Of a stretch of 64,000 nt of DNA, positions 1 through 12,700 are shown in pieces (the stretch's first letter is position 1; each line of letters starts with the position of its first letter). The stretch is from Laguncularia racemosa (taxonomy: Eukaryota; Streptophyta; Magnoliopsida; Myrtales; Combretaceae): positions 1,516,807 through 1,580,806 of the forward strand of contig JBBMOL010000116.1 of NCBI GenBank assembly GCA_037954665.1, written 5' to 3'. Position numbers and translations under genes: made by a program. The notes beneath the pieces were generated by a model that saw nothing but the letters and a program-made list of their open reading frames with translations, ran no database searches and was not told the origin of the DNA.

Positions 1-1763
1 CATTTCAACATCTAGCCTCTCCCTTTTAATCTCTTGTCGTCCTCTCCAGCTTACATCTATAAGCATACTTTTATTTATGTTTTGTCTCATCTGGAACAAC
101 AAACCACACATACACACACGTATTCTCTTGTTACTCGCCATAGATTTCTATTATGCCATTAGCTCTCTCCTTCTCATTTTTCATCTTCCCCAACTGGACT
201 CCTTTCATTGTCGCTAGGACTAGATCACGTTGGATACTTTTTATCATAGGGACATTGTGAGTCTTCTTACTGTTCGTTGTTGTTGTTGTCCATATCATCC
301 ATCTCCTCACCTAGAATGTGGTTTGCTTCAACTAGATGCTCGATCATATCTCACCATGCCTTCTTGCCTAGAAGCTAGAGTACGCCATGCCATCTTTATC
401 TTTGTTGTTGCTATTGCTTTTGTGGATGTTGCCGTTGTTGCTGTCGCCGTTGTTGTGGTTCTCCTTCCTCATTTCCTTTCATTTGTGAGCTCTTTCAGCC
501 TTAGCCGTTTTCTTCCTCCGTTGGCTATGTTTGATCTTCCTTCTTGTATTCATTTCTGATATGAAAGCTGGTAGGTATAGGCTAGGCTTGGCATCAAATA
601 CAACCGATTTAGGCCCTTCTAGTTATCCAAATCGTAAGTTCTAAAATGCCTATAGTAAGTAGAAGCTTGAAGCTATCCATGAAGATGTATACTCCCTTTT
701 TCCATTAAGTTATCTCCTTGAATGCCTTGCACGTACGATGTTGCGTATTTGCCAATGGCCATTGGGTCTTTATTAGGTATCTCTTGCCCTCGATTGCTGG
801 GGATGTGGAATCCAATCCCTCGAAGCTAGCTTTAGCCTCAATATACCCTTAAACCGCACTAGGAATAGGGGATCCCTTTCCTTTTTTATCACCCCCTCGG
901 CTTGATGATCTCAATCAATTTAAGTTTTCATGAATCGCCTTCAACAAGAACAGCTCGCTTGAATTAAGTGGGGACTTGGGGTTTGCATTCTAGTTCAAAT
1001 TTAATTCATTATTTTTCATCATCATGTTCCTTTGGATAAGAGATGACTTCATATGCCTCAACAACCTTATCATTCTTATAAAGACACCTCACAAGGTAGC
1101 ATACAAAGTTGTCTTTAGCTTCTTACCATTTGATTTCATCAATTGGCAGTGCTACCCAATGAACCCGAGAAGCACAAGCCAAATCTCGAGAGAGCTGTCA
1201 TCTCAAGCAGTTACAGCCTGAGAGTCGTCAACTCTAGTGGCGAAGGTAATGACTAGCGAGAGTTTTCCAGTCGATTGAGCTTGTTCGATATGCTTCAAGC
1301 ATTTTACTACGCTATGACGATGGAGAAAATGGAGAGGGAAAAGGTAGAGTGGGACTTACATACGGAGTTAAAGTTGGAGTGGGAAGAGAGAGTGATGGAG
1401 AGAGTAAACGAGGGAGAAAAGGAGAAATGATAGAGGATAGGGCTCCACCGGTATCATGGAGGGATGATATGAAAATGAGTGGAAGCAAGAATGAAGGAAT
1501 GAAGAAGAAGGGAAGAAAGAGTAAGGTTATGTCTAGGCAGTGAGGAGGGATAGTGCCACTGGAAGAAGAAGATGATGAAAAAGAAAAAGAAAAGGAAGAA
1601 AGAAGAAGTAAGGGATGGGGGTGATGGTGACGGACGACATGATTAGGTGTGGCTGATGGGATGGTGGCCTGCTATGTACCAGTTACCCTTGACATGGACA
1701 ATGGAGGGGACAAGACAGAATAACAAAGCAACCGATTTAAATTATTTTTTTGTTGTTGTTACA
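1..1763 (-). repeat. Z 3' LTR, inner part
   Basis: This is a near full-length match to 13148-14966 in the same order and orientation, including the TTGTTGTTGTCC run near 280, the purine-rich stretch at about 1325-1620 and the terminal TTGTTACA. The match begins at base 1, so the LTR probably continues to the left. ORFs here (230-559, 1349-1543) are not shared intact with the other copy and look non-coding. Confidence 0.7.
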
Positions 1764-2659
1764 TTCTTCCCCCCTTTAAGAAGTTTCGTTCCCGAAACTT
1801 CACCATGGTTGTCTCTTTTACTTTTGTACTTTTTTTATTAGATTCTCCAATTTTCATGTTTTGAACTCAAGGTCATCGTTTGTATATAACCTCGTATACG
1901 TAAACGAGATTGCTAAATTTGGGGTTCATATATTTATGTAGTTTAGTTTTATTGATCAAATAATCATGCCATGGTAGTGAGTGATTTATGTTTTCATACC
2001 TAATGATTTAGCTTATTTAGTGGTTTTGTTTTATGCTTTATTCCTTATTATTTTAGTTGAGGTCATAATGTCATTCTGAAGCCATGATTTTGTATATTAA
2101 TATAGTTTATCGTGGCGCCATTAATGAGAATAATTCATTTTGGATTTCGACAACACGAAAGTGTTGTCGTATTTTTCCCTAAAGTATTCATCTACGAACT
2201 ATGGAACTTCATATCATTTAGTGAAGTTCTCTTTATGGTGGTCATTCTATTGTGGGGCCTATCACCAAGGAGTTATTCTAGTATTCCTTTTTACGCTACA
2301 TAGATTCGTTCTGGGGTCTTATGTGTTATGGGTCCACACTGGCTTCGTTTACTTCTTGGAGTGTCGTTACATCTGATGGTAGTGTCGTCCTCCAAGCTCG
2401 ATGGTTACGACTGGTCATTCATTGTATTTTATAATATCCTTTACATGGTTTCAAATGAGGATATAGAGTTTAAGAGCTAGCGTGTTTTGAGTAACTTAGA
2501 ACTAAAAGGAACTCTAGAGTAATAAATATATATATGTATAGACTATCGTCTAAGTCTTTTATGATTTTACTCTTACAATCTACCTAGGTTCTACCCCATC
2601 TCACTGTTTGGTAGGTTGCTCCTATCTCTAACAACCTAGAGATCTAATATCAAATTTTC
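1764..2659 (-). other. Z internal region, non-coding, with PPT and PBS
   Basis: About 0.9 kb lies between the two LTRs. On the minus strand the end next to the 3' LTR is a purine tract (complement of 1764-1781). The other end has a decayed primer binding site, TGATATTAGA, read on the minus strand at 2652-2643 and resembling TGGTATCAGA. No gag, protease or RT similarity was found on either strand. Short ORFs at 2112-2376 overlap in two frames and have no recognisable content. Confidence 0.5.
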
Positions 2660-3114
2660 TATCACACCCTAAAAGGGGGCTTAGAACTTTTCACTAAAAT
2701 CATCATAGCACATGTGCACTTGTTACATGGTAATCGTCTTATGAGCTAGAGATCGTAAGACTCTAAGTATTTAATTACATTTATGATTAATCATAGTACA
2801 TAAAATTAGATAATAAACTACAAATATGGATCCCGTATCCCACGATCAACCACGATCGTAGAGAATTGGTATCCTCTACCAACCAGCAAAATAGGATAAA
2901 TCCTAGGTTGCTCAAATTCAAAATGCTATTTATATAGGGGTCCTAACATTTCATCTAAGCAATCTATCCTCCACAATTCTTACTTTGTCATTCTAATCTT
3001 CCAAAACTCTCAACACTTCACATCTTATCCTATTCCGAGATTTCGTAATCGCCACCTACAAAAAGGGTCTGTGGAAGGGTGAGCACACTATGGCTCAATG
3101 AATAGGATGGTAAC
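2660..3114 (-). repeat. Z 5' LTR, left segment before the A1 insertion
   Basis: It begins TATCACACCC, consistent with a decayed TGTCACACC terminus, seven bases from the degenerate primer binding site. It runs to the GTAAC target site of A1, and the text resumes at 9737, so GGATGGTAAC joins CACTTTCAATGC. Confidence 0.5.
3110..3114. repeat. A1 target-site duplication (GTAAC), left copy
   Basis: GTAAC directly precedes the 5' LTR terminus TGATGAAAG. The identical GTAAC at 9732-9736 directly follows the 3' LTR terminus TATCA. Confidence 0.95.
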
Positions 3115-3882
3115 TGATGAAAGCCATGATGGCAGTCAAGCTAGAAGGTGGAATGTGGATCCTCTTGAAGTGCTACTTAGACCGATCACAAGAACTCGAG
3201 CAAAACGATTCAAGGAAGTACTTAATGGACTGATAAAGGATATCCAAGATGTCGAAAAAGATTAGAGAAACCATGAGAATGAACTTGCATTTGTACAAGT
3301 CATTTAAGGCGTTAACAAAGGAGATCAAAGCTACCGACCTTGACAACACTGGCTTAAACGCTGCTGGCTTTGAGCCGGCGTTGCAATTAGAGTGCAACAG
3401 AGGGACTACGCCGCCCACTACGCCGCCAGCGTATATACCCGGTGTACATCCTATGCTAGCTACTACGTCGCCTACTACGCCATCGATGTACAATGTCTGT
3501 TTGTTATTTTTCCGCAACTTTATTATGTTATGTCGTTTTTGGGTTTTTTCCTTACGAGCTGTAAACCCTATTAATAGCTGCTAGGATTGGAAAACAGAAG
3601 ATAGAACTTACATACAACATTGAATAATACAATTTGAGAGAATTCCTCTCTTGGTTCTCCAAAGAACTTCTCTTTAACTTATTGGATCCCTTCCGTGGTG
3701 TTCAAACCAGACTTATCAATCGGTCTTTCATCCCGATTGTGGCGTCAATAGAATATACCAAGGTTCTTGCCTCATCTATATACAACGGGTCGTGGTTTCC
3801 ACTTCGATTATTTGGCATCTTAGGTTGCAATTCCAAACGTATTGGTATAGGGTTTCGTCACACGTCGGCGTAGTTCGTATCA
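3115..3882 (+). repeat. A1 5' LTR (768 bp)
   Basis: It pairs with 8973-9731. The first 100 bp still encode the polyprotein tail (..RTRAKRFKE..), with CGA intact where the 3' LTR has TGA. Its variable zone (about 3400-3490) is made of ACTACGCCGCC-like short repeats, unlike the ACACGACCGTGT array of the related A2 LTR. The usual flanking words (GTCGTTTTGGG..., GTAAACCCTA...TAGCTG) are retained. Confidence 0.93.
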
Positions 3883-3885
3883 GTT

Positions 3886-3898
3886 TGGTATCAGAGCC
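3886..3898 (+). other. A1 primer binding site (tRNA-iMet type)
   Basis: TGGTATCAGAGCC lies three bases after the LTR. It matches the complement of the plant initiator methionine tRNA 3' end, the usual primer in this lineage. Confidence 0.93.
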
Positions 3899-4356
3899 TA
3901 GGTTTGTTAAACATCAGCTCGGTTTGAGAAAGGTAACATCAAAACCTTAACTCCAATCATTCATATCAAGTTCGTATTACCATCGCTTCATACTCAAGTT
4001 CATAGTGTTAATTGTCTCTTGAGTAGTGTAGTTTCATTCTATTAATCTTGTTACAAAAAGAAGAAGAAGAAGAAGAAGAAGAAGGGAACGGAAACAAAAA
4101 CAAAAAAAAAAAAGAAAGAAAAAGGAAAATTCAAGCCCGGAGAGTTTGTTCTTGAATTCTACAGAAGAATTTGGTGTGGTTTGGATTAGTTCCAAGAGAA
4201 TTGAGAAGAGGGATTAGTGAGTTGATAACATCTCTGTTTGTGAGAATACACGAGTGATTGTGGGATATCCTTCTTTGAGTGAAATACGTTAGGGAGCGAA
4301 TCGTGAGGTTTAATTCTATATATTTGTGTTAGTACTAACCTTTTATTGCAAGAACT
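3899..4356 (+). other. A1 untranslated leader with GAA microsatellite
   Basis: This is an AT-rich leader between the primer binding site and the gag start. It contains a run of nine or so AGA/GAA triplets (about 4057-4084) followed by an A-rich stretch. The analogous A2 leader (37224-37693) has T-rich runs on the plus strand. No ORF. Confidence 0.7.
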
Positions 4357-7300
4357 ATGTCACGGCAAAATTCTCCTGAAGGTGAGGGGGGGAGGTTTGA
4401 TGCTAGGTTAGTGATTGAGGCATTGAGGAGTGAGATGAAGAGAATGTTTCAGGAGGGAATGGAACAAATTCATGAAACAGTGGAGCAAAAACTGGAGCAA
4501 TCTAAGAATGTATTTCAAGGGCGTAAGAGGGAGAGTTTTTCTAAAAGAGGATAAAGGAGTGGAGATAAAAATTCTGATGATGAGTTTGATGAACCTTCTA
4601 TCGGGAGTTATAGAGGTTATGGTAGTAGGAATAGAGGAACTAGGGATTGGGAAGATAGAGGAGATAGGAATAGAGAGGATAATCAATTGAGTGGTATAAA
4701 GATGAAGATTCCCCCTTTCCAAGGAAAGAATGATCTCGAGGCATACTTAGAATGGGAGAAGAAGGTAGAGATGGTGTTTGATTATCACAATTATAGTGGG
4801 AGAAAGAAAGTGAAGCTTGCTGCCATTGAGTTTTCAGATTATGCTATAGTGTGGTGGGATCAACTGATGTTGAATAGAAGAAGGAATGGCGAACCACCCA
4901 TTGAGTCTTGGGAAGAGATGAAGAGGGTGATGAAGAAGCGGTTTGTTCCTGCTTACTACTATCGCGATTTGCACAACAAATTGCAAACTCTTAAGCAGGG
5001 AAGCCAAAGTGTGGATGAGTATTTCAAGGAGATGGAGGTTACTATGATTAGAGTGAATGTTGAGGAGGATAGAGAGGCTACCATGGCTAGGTTTCTTGCT
5101 AGGTTAAATAGAGAGATTCAAAATGTAGTAAAATTACAGCATTATGTGGAATTGGAAGATATGGTTCACATGGCTATAAAGGTTGAGGACCAACACAGGA
5201 GGAAAGGTAGTAGTATTGCACGGTTTCAATAGGGTGTTGGTTCATCTACTTGGAAGACTAACCATTGGAGGAAGGAAGAAAAGTCTTTACCCACCAAGCC
5301 AAAAGGAGAGCAGAAGCAAGGAGGTTCTACTCTTGGTAATCAAGGTAAACCTGAATCTTTTACTCCTAGAAATTGTGACATTAAATGTTTTAAATGCCAA
5401 GGGAGAGGTCATATTGCTAGTCAATGTTCGAATAGACGTGTTATGATTTTGCGCAATGATGGTGAGTATGAGACTGAGGGGGATAGTGAAGATGATGATA
5501 TGCCTCCATTGGAGGATGCTAGTGATGACGAGGAGCCTGCAACAGGGAAGTTAGTGGCAGTAGTGAAACAAGATTTGAATGTGCAGGTGAAGGAAGAAGA
5601 GGAGGTGCAACAAGAGAGTATCTTTCATACTAGATGTTATCTAGGTGACCATATTTGTAGTTTGATCATTGATGGGGAGAGTTGCACTAATGTAGTGAGT
5701 ACTTTCATTGTTGAGAGGTTAGGGCTCAAGACCACTAAACACCCTAGCCCATATAAATTGCAGTGGCTAAATGATAGTGGCGAGACTAAGGTGAGTAAGC
5801 AAACCTTAATTGCTTTTCGCATCGGTAGGTATGAGGATGAGGTGTTATGCGATGTAGTGCCAATATAAGCTTGTCATGTGTTGTTGGGGAAGCCATGGCA
5901 GTTTAACAGGAAGGTTGTTCATGATGACTTTTCTAACAAGTATACACTTGTTCACCATGGCAAAAGCTATAATCTTAAACTCTTAACACCTAAACAGGTG
6001 TATGAGGATCAGTTGCAGTTACAACAATCTTTTGCAAAATATAAGGTGAGTGAAAAACAGAGGGAGAAAGAGAGAGCAAAAGACATAGAAAAAGAAAAGG
6101 AACACAAAAGTTAATATCAAAAGGAAAAAGAGAGGGAGGCTGGAAAGAGTATGAGAGGCCAAGTTGAGGGGGGATCAACTTTGGTGGTGAGTGAAAAGGA
6201 GAGTGCAGCCTTACAAAAGGAAAGTTGTGTGGCAAGAGCGAGTGTAGTGAGGAGAGCGTTAGTGATGAAGCAATCTATGTTGTTGCTGGTTTTCAAAGAA
6301 ACTTGTTTGAATACGAACGAACTTCTTAACTCTTTGCCTAGTGTGGTTGTGTCTATTGTGCAGGACTTTGAAGATGTCTTCCCTAAGGAGATTCCAAAGG
6401 AGTTACCACCTATTCGTGGTATTGAACACCAGATTCACCTTGTACCCGGAGCATCTATTCCAAACAAGCCAGCTTATAGGAGTAATCCAAAGGAAACAAA
6501 GGAACTCCAAAGGCAAGTCAATGACTTAATGGAGAAGGGGTACGTGAGAGAAAGCATGAGCCCGCGTACAGTGCCTGTGATTTTGGTGCCTAAGAAGGAT
6601 GGGTCATGGAGAATGTGTGTTGATTGTCGAGCTATCAACAACATCACGGTAAAGTATCGTCATCTCATTCCTCGCTTGGATGGCATGTTAGATGAGTTAC
6701 ATGGGTCTAGTGTCTTTTCCAAAATTGATTTGAAAAGCGGATATCACCAAATTAGAAAGAAAGAAGGTGATGAATGGAAAACCGCATTTAAGATAAAGTA
6801 TGGATTATATGAGTGGTTAGTAATGCCTTTCGGTTTAACTAACGCACCTAGTACTTTCATGAGACTTATGAACCATGTTTTGAGGACTTTTATTGGAAAA
6901 TTTGTGGTAGTTTATTTTGATGATATCCTCATTTACAACAAGAGTTTGGAAGACCATATATCTCACTTGAGGGCTATTTTGGAAGTGCTTCGAAAGGAGA
7001 AATTATATGCTAACCTCAAAAAGTGCACTTTTTGCACAGACAGACTTGTGTTTCTTGGTTTTATTATTAGTGCACAGGGAATACAGGTTGATGAAAAGAA
7101 GATTCATGCGATTCAAGAATGGCCTAGTCCAACTAATGTAAGTAATGTTCAGAGTTTCCATGGACTAGCAAGCTTTTATAGGAGGTTTGTGAAGGATTTC
7201 AGCACCATTGCAGCACCACTTACTGAAGTAATCAAGAAGAATGTGGGGTTCAGTTGGGGAGAGCAATAAGAGAAAGCCTTTCAGACTCTTAAAAATAAGC

Positions 7301-9066
7301 TGACTCATGCGCCACTACTTACTTTACCTGATTTCTCTAAAACTTTTGAGATTGAGTGTGATGCTTCAGGAATAGGTATTGTAGTAGTTCTCATGCAAGA
7401 AAGGAGACCAATTTCATTCTTTTATAAGAAGCTAAGTGGGGCAACCTTGAACTGCCCTACTTATGACAAGGAGCTATATGCATTGGTTCGAGCTTTGGAG
7501 ACTTAGCAACACTATCTTTGGCCAAAAGAGTTTGTGATCCACACTGATCATGAATCCTTGAAGTACTTGAAGGGACAACATAAGCTGAACAAAAGGCATG
7601 CTCGTTTGGTGGAGTTCATCGAAACATTTTCTTATGTCATCCACTATAAGTAAGGTAAAGAGAATGTTGTTGTTGATGCACTTTCTAGAAGGTATGCTCT
7701 TATCTCTACTCTTAGTTCTAGACTGCTTGGTTTTGAGCATATTAAATGATTGTATGCTGCTGATCGAGAATTTTGTGAAGAGTATGTTCGTTGTGAGAAG
7801 AGTGGTCATGGTAAATTTTATAAGAATGAGGGATTCTTGTTTAGGGAGAATAAACTTTGCATTCCCAATTGTTCTTTAAGAGAGTTATTAGTGAGGGAGT
7901 CTCATGGAGGAGGATTAATGGGGCATTTTGGAGTAGTTAAAAATTTAGGGGTTTTGCAGGAACACTTCTATTGGCCTCACATGAAACGAGATGTTGAGAG
8001 GATTTGTAAGCGATGTGTCACTTGTAAGCAAGCAAAATCTAGAGTCCAACCTCATGGACTTTATACCCCACTTCTAATTCCTTATGAGCCTTGGGTAGAC
8101 ATTTCCATGGATTTTATGTTAGGATTACCTAGGTCTAGGTATGGTAGAGACTCTATTTTTGTAGTTGTGGATAGGTTTTCTAAGATGGCACATTTCATTC
8201 CTTGCCACAAAACAGATGATGCTTGCCATATTGCTAATTTATTCTGTAGGGAAGTTGTGAGATTGCATGGTATGCCTAGAATAATTGTGTCGAATCGGGA
8301 TGCTAAGTTCTTGAGCTACTTCTGGAAGACCCTGTACGCTAAGTTAGGAACTAAGTTATTGTTCTCTACTACTTGTCATCCACAGACTGATGGTTAAACT
8401 GAGGTAGTAAATTGAACTTTATCTACTTTGTTGAGGGTTGTCATTAAAAAGAACATTAAAAGTTGGGAGGATTGTTTACCGCATGTTAAATTTGTTTATA
8501 ATCGCACAATGCATTCTGCTACTAAGTTTACTCCATTTGAAATTGTGTATGGTTTTAATCCACTAACTCCTTTAGATTTATCACCTCTTCCTATTTCTGA
8601 GTATGTTAATCTATATGGTCAGAAGAAAGTGGAATTTGTTAAACAGCTCCATGAGAAGGCAAGGCTCAACATTGAGCGGAGGACAAAACGGTATGTGAAA
8701 CAAGCCAACAAGGGTCGTTGACAAGTTGTCTTTGAACCTAGAGATTGGGTTTGGGTTCACATGCGCAAAGAGCGATTTCCTGTGCAATGTCGATCTAAAT
8801 TACTTCCTAGAGGCGATGGACCATTTCAAATTCTGGAGTGCATCAATGATAATGCCTACAAGTTAGATTTTCCAGGTAAGTATCAAGTAAGTGCTACTTT
8901 TAACGTTACTGATCTGAGTCCTTTTGATGTAGGCGATGATTTGAGGATAAATCCTTTTCAAGAGGAGGGGAATGATGAAAGCCATGATGGGAGTCAAGCT
9001 AGAAGGTGGAATGTGGATTCTCTTAAAGTGCCACCTAGACCGATCACAAGAACTCGAGCGAAATGA
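4357..9066 (+). pseudogene. A1 gag-pol polyprotein (gag, protease, RT, RNase H, integrase, LTR-encoded tail), 11 internal stops
   Basis: The ATG at 4357 begins MSRQNSPEGEGG. In one unbroken frame: coiled-coil-like gag N-terminus; capsid-like gag (4687-5232); CCHC zinc knuckle CFKCQGRGHIASQC (5386-5427); protease with IIDGESCTN where A2 has IIDGGSCTN; RT with YFDD at 6913-6924; RNase H with ECDAS, KELYAL and HTDH; integrase with the HHCC finger (RCVTCKQAK near 8011-8037), catalytic region and C-terminus. It crosses the polypurine tract into the 3' LTR and ends after ITRTRAK. Internal stops are at 4552, 5230, 5866, 6112, 7267, 7504, 7651, 7747, 8395, 8413 and 8719. A twelfth, at 9064, ends the frame where the 5' LTR has CGA. 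Nearly all fit CAA, CAG, CGA or TGG changed by C-to-T or G-to-A. The integrase Asp of the SDRD motif is Asn (8293-8295). Not functional. Confidence 0.95.
8959..8972 (+). other. A1 polypurine tract, embedded in coding sequence
   Basis: CAAGAGGAGGGGAA directly precedes the 3' LTR and would prime plus-strand DNA synthesis. It is also codons of the conserved FQEEGND peptide, so priming site and protein sequence overlap. Confidence 0.88.
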
Positions 9067-9731
9067 TTCAAGGAAACACTTAACGAACTGATAAAGGATA
9101 TCCAAGAAGCTGGAAAAGATTGGAGCAACCATGAGAATGAACTTGCATTTGTACAAGTCATTCAAGGCATTAACAAAGGAGATTAAAGCATAGGAGATCA
9201 AAGCTGCTGGCCTTGACAACACTGGCTTAAACGCTGTCGACTTTGAGCTAGCGTTGCAATTTGAGCGCGATAGAGGGACTATGCCACCGGTGTATATACC
9301 CGGCGTACATCCTACGTCAGCTACTACGCTGCCAGCGTACAATGCCTGTTTGTTATTTTTCCGCAACTTTATTATGTTATGTCGTTTTGGGTTTTTTCCT
9401 TACGAGCTACAAACCTTATTTAATAGCTGCTAGGGTTGGAAAATAGAAGATAGAACTTACATACAACATTAAATAATACAATTTGAGAGAATTCCTCTCT
9501 TAGTTCTCTAAAGAACTTTTCTTGAACTTATTGGATCCCTTCCGTGGCGTTCAAACCAGACTTATTAATCGATCTTTCATCCCGATTGTGGCGTCAACAG
9601 AATATACCAAGGTTTTTGCCTCATCTATAAGCAACGGGTTACGGTTTCCACCTCAATTATTTAGCATCTTGGGTTGCAATTCCAAACGTATTGGTATAGG
9701 GTTTCGTCACACATGGGCGTGGTTCATATCA
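8973..9731 (+). repeat. A1 3' LTR (759 bp)
   Basis: Pairs with 3115-3882 and is followed by the GTAAC duplication. The first 94 bp continue the gag-pol frame to a TGA at 9064-9066, where the 5' LTR reads CGA, direct evidence of a C-to-T change after insertion. The variable zone (about 9280-9345) is shorter than in the 5' LTR. Confidence 0.93.
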
Positions 9732-12700
9732 GTAACACTTTCAATGCTACATAAATACAAGCAAATTCAAGTCAAGTTACCAAAACATATGCTATACATG
9801 AACAACCATATGAATGCATCATCTCACGTGGTCTTCCGGTAACCGACTTGAAGTCTAAGGTTTACGTCCCCTTTGACCTTGGGTTGGGGATTCCGAAGCC
9901 ACCATCAGTGCTTGGGTATTACTCACATCTTTATTATTCTTATCACTTATTTAAGTTCTATCTTAGCTTTAATGTTTAAGGCTTAGGTGCCTCAATACAT
10001 CGAGCATTATACCCTCAAGAGACAAGCCAGACTTGAAACCGTCGAGGCGCAAAAATACCTTAATCACTTAGTTCACACTTGGTAGAGCAACGATCCTCTG
10101 ATCACTTTCGGCACATCCTGTAACAATGATGGCCTTTAATCTCATGCAATGTCTCGTGGAAATTCATGTCAAGTTTTAATCGAGTTCACTTCTTAATTAA
10201 TTGATTCGAAGTGACCAATCAACATATATAATTGCAACCAATTATCATTCAAGGCAATGAAGTAACTATAAGAACAATTCATAGGGACCCAGTGAAGTCC
10301 CATGACAATCCACTACAACTCATCTTCACATGTACCACAACAAGCAAGATCATGCATTTCACATCACAGAATAAACACAGAACCCCGACCAAGCGGATGG
10401 GAGCAATCCAACTATACATCATGTTTTAGTTGACTTGATACCTCTGTGCCATTTGTCATAAACGTCAAATCAACCACTCAAGATTAATTTATGATTATTA
10501 TTCCTTGAAATCTCTGTGTCATCACACTTCTCAAGTGCTCCGTTATCCACACTTCTGAGAGCCAACAAGGTCACCTCGTATATTCCTTCTAAGTCCTCAA
10601 TCTATATATGTGTCATATATACATATATATACATAGGTTTATAAACGTAGTTTCACCTAAAGGATAATTATGCTAAGCACCTCCCCTCACTTACTTAAGA
10701 GGGCAAGAAAATAGAATTGTTAAGTTGTAAAATCAAAGTTACACTCATGATTTGTATAGTTATTTTCATGAGTGTATTCTATAGATAAAATAGGAAAATA
10801 GGTTTACCTAAGCATACATACACATTTAGAAGTAAACTCTGATATGTATACATAATGATATTTATATATCTTATTCCAACTATAGAAGGAAAAGCTAGGT
10901 TTCTATATTTTGGTTTAGTTTGAAAAAACAATTTTGAATCATGGGTTAAGCCTATGGTAATAGCATTAGCAATATGGTGCGAAGTGCTAATGTTATGGTG
11001 ATGACATCTAAACCCTCAGTCCATTCTATCCTCTACATCCTCTAAACAATATTCATCTTTAAGCTATCTAATTACCAATTTCTTTATAACTTCTTTCTTA
11101 AACTCATTTAACCCTACTATATAACTCAAACTTAACAAAATCACATTCAAACACTACTACAACATAGCAAAGGAATTCACATACATAGCATACAACCACA
11201 TAACACAACATTGTAACATATCATTAAGTTTCCCACTCACCTATTTAAGGTCGTCTTAGTCCTAGTCGGAGTTGAACAATTCCAGTAGGTAACCCCTTTA
11301 CTTCCCTCTTGAAATCCGTGTCCTTCTACAATGCTTCCTCAACCAAACCATAGAAGGCAGCATCTCCACTTGATCTTAGTAATTTCCTAACGCCTAATAT
11401 GTGTACTCTACTCATCTTATGTTTTGTGGCAAGGCGTGATGTTTCCTCCTTAAGTGTGATCCTGATACAGGGTTCTAGAAGGAACGACCTTCCTACGAAT
11501 CATCGCTTTTAACACCCTAAATTGCTGTGATCGATTGTTTGCTTTCCTTATGTAGAAGTCGAGCAATGAAATTTCTTCGACCTGCCAAATTTAGAATTCC
11601 TTCTTCCACGTATGCATGATATCCTTAAAGTGGACAACTAAAGGTCTTGCATTAGGGTATTTAGCCAAGAATGATCTTCCTTAACATCCTTTGAACATTC
11701 CATTGCGAAATTCATTTCATTCCAAATATCTCCTAGGTCATCATCTTAGATGTTGCTCAAATCTTTCCCTTCACCATTTATACTAACATAAACCCCTCTT
11801 CTTCTTGTTTACTTTCACACACAGATACACTCACCTCCTTTATACAATTTCCTCTTCCTCCTCGATTTCACCTTTCAATTGTTTCTTCTCCCCTTTATTG
11901 ACATTTCCACCTACAGGGTTTCCTATCCTCTTTACTGGTTTTCATCCTCATTCACACTACTGTTACCATACATACACCGACCAATCTCACACATCACTTA
12001 TACACACCAACACATACCTACACACCATCATATTATACACCTACTTACACGCATACCTAATAGCACTTTGTAATCCTCTTTTCTCCTCAAGTCCACATGC
12101 ACACATACACACCACTAGTGCATACATACACACATACTCCACACATATCTCACACCATCAACACATATATACGCACATGCTCCACATTCACCTTACATCA
12201 CCAATACGTACATACCTACATACTCTACTTACACTACACACATCTTCCATATAGATACACACATACACACATACCCACATTCACCACACTCACCTTCCAT
12301 CCCACACACACATGTCTACATACCACACACCATTTCATACACATACACACATACCCACACACACCACACCTTCCATATACATACACACATACCTACACTC
12401 ACTATATACCTTCCATATGCATACACTCATTCTCGCACACATCACATACCATCCATACACATGCATACATACCCTCACACACCACTCACCTTCCATATGC
12501 ATACACATATACCCTCACACTCCACATACTATCATATACACATACATACATCCCTATACACACTACACAACATCACATACACATATGCACATACTCACAT
12601 ACACTACACAGTCAACTCCTTCTTCCCCTTCCCCTTTTTCCATCTTCAATTTTCACTTTCACCTTCTTCCAACTTTTTGTCTCCCTTTCTCTTTATTCTC

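Larger units (their letters stand above)
3115..9731 (+). mobile_element. A1: CRM-like Ty3/gypsy retrotransposon, complete but inactivated
   Basis: The element is 6,617 bp. It has two LTRs starting TGATGAAAGCC and ending TATCA, a TGGTATCAGAGCC primer binding site three bases after the 5' LTR, and the polypurine tract AAGAGGAGGGGA before the 3' LTR. A perfect 5-bp target-site duplication, GTAAC, lies at 3110-3114 and 9732-9736. One gag-pol reading frame (4357-9066) runs the whole interior with stop codons but no frameshift. It is nested in the Z right LTR. The CRM-like assignment rests on remembered similarity of the integrase (ISMDF..GLPR, VVDRFSKMAHFIPCHKTDD) to plant CRM-lineage elements. 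Confidence 0.95.

Noticed and set aside
3886..3898. tRNA-like sequence
   Set aside because: Only the 3'-end complement (primer binding site) is present; no cloverleaf. The same holds for the other primer sites.
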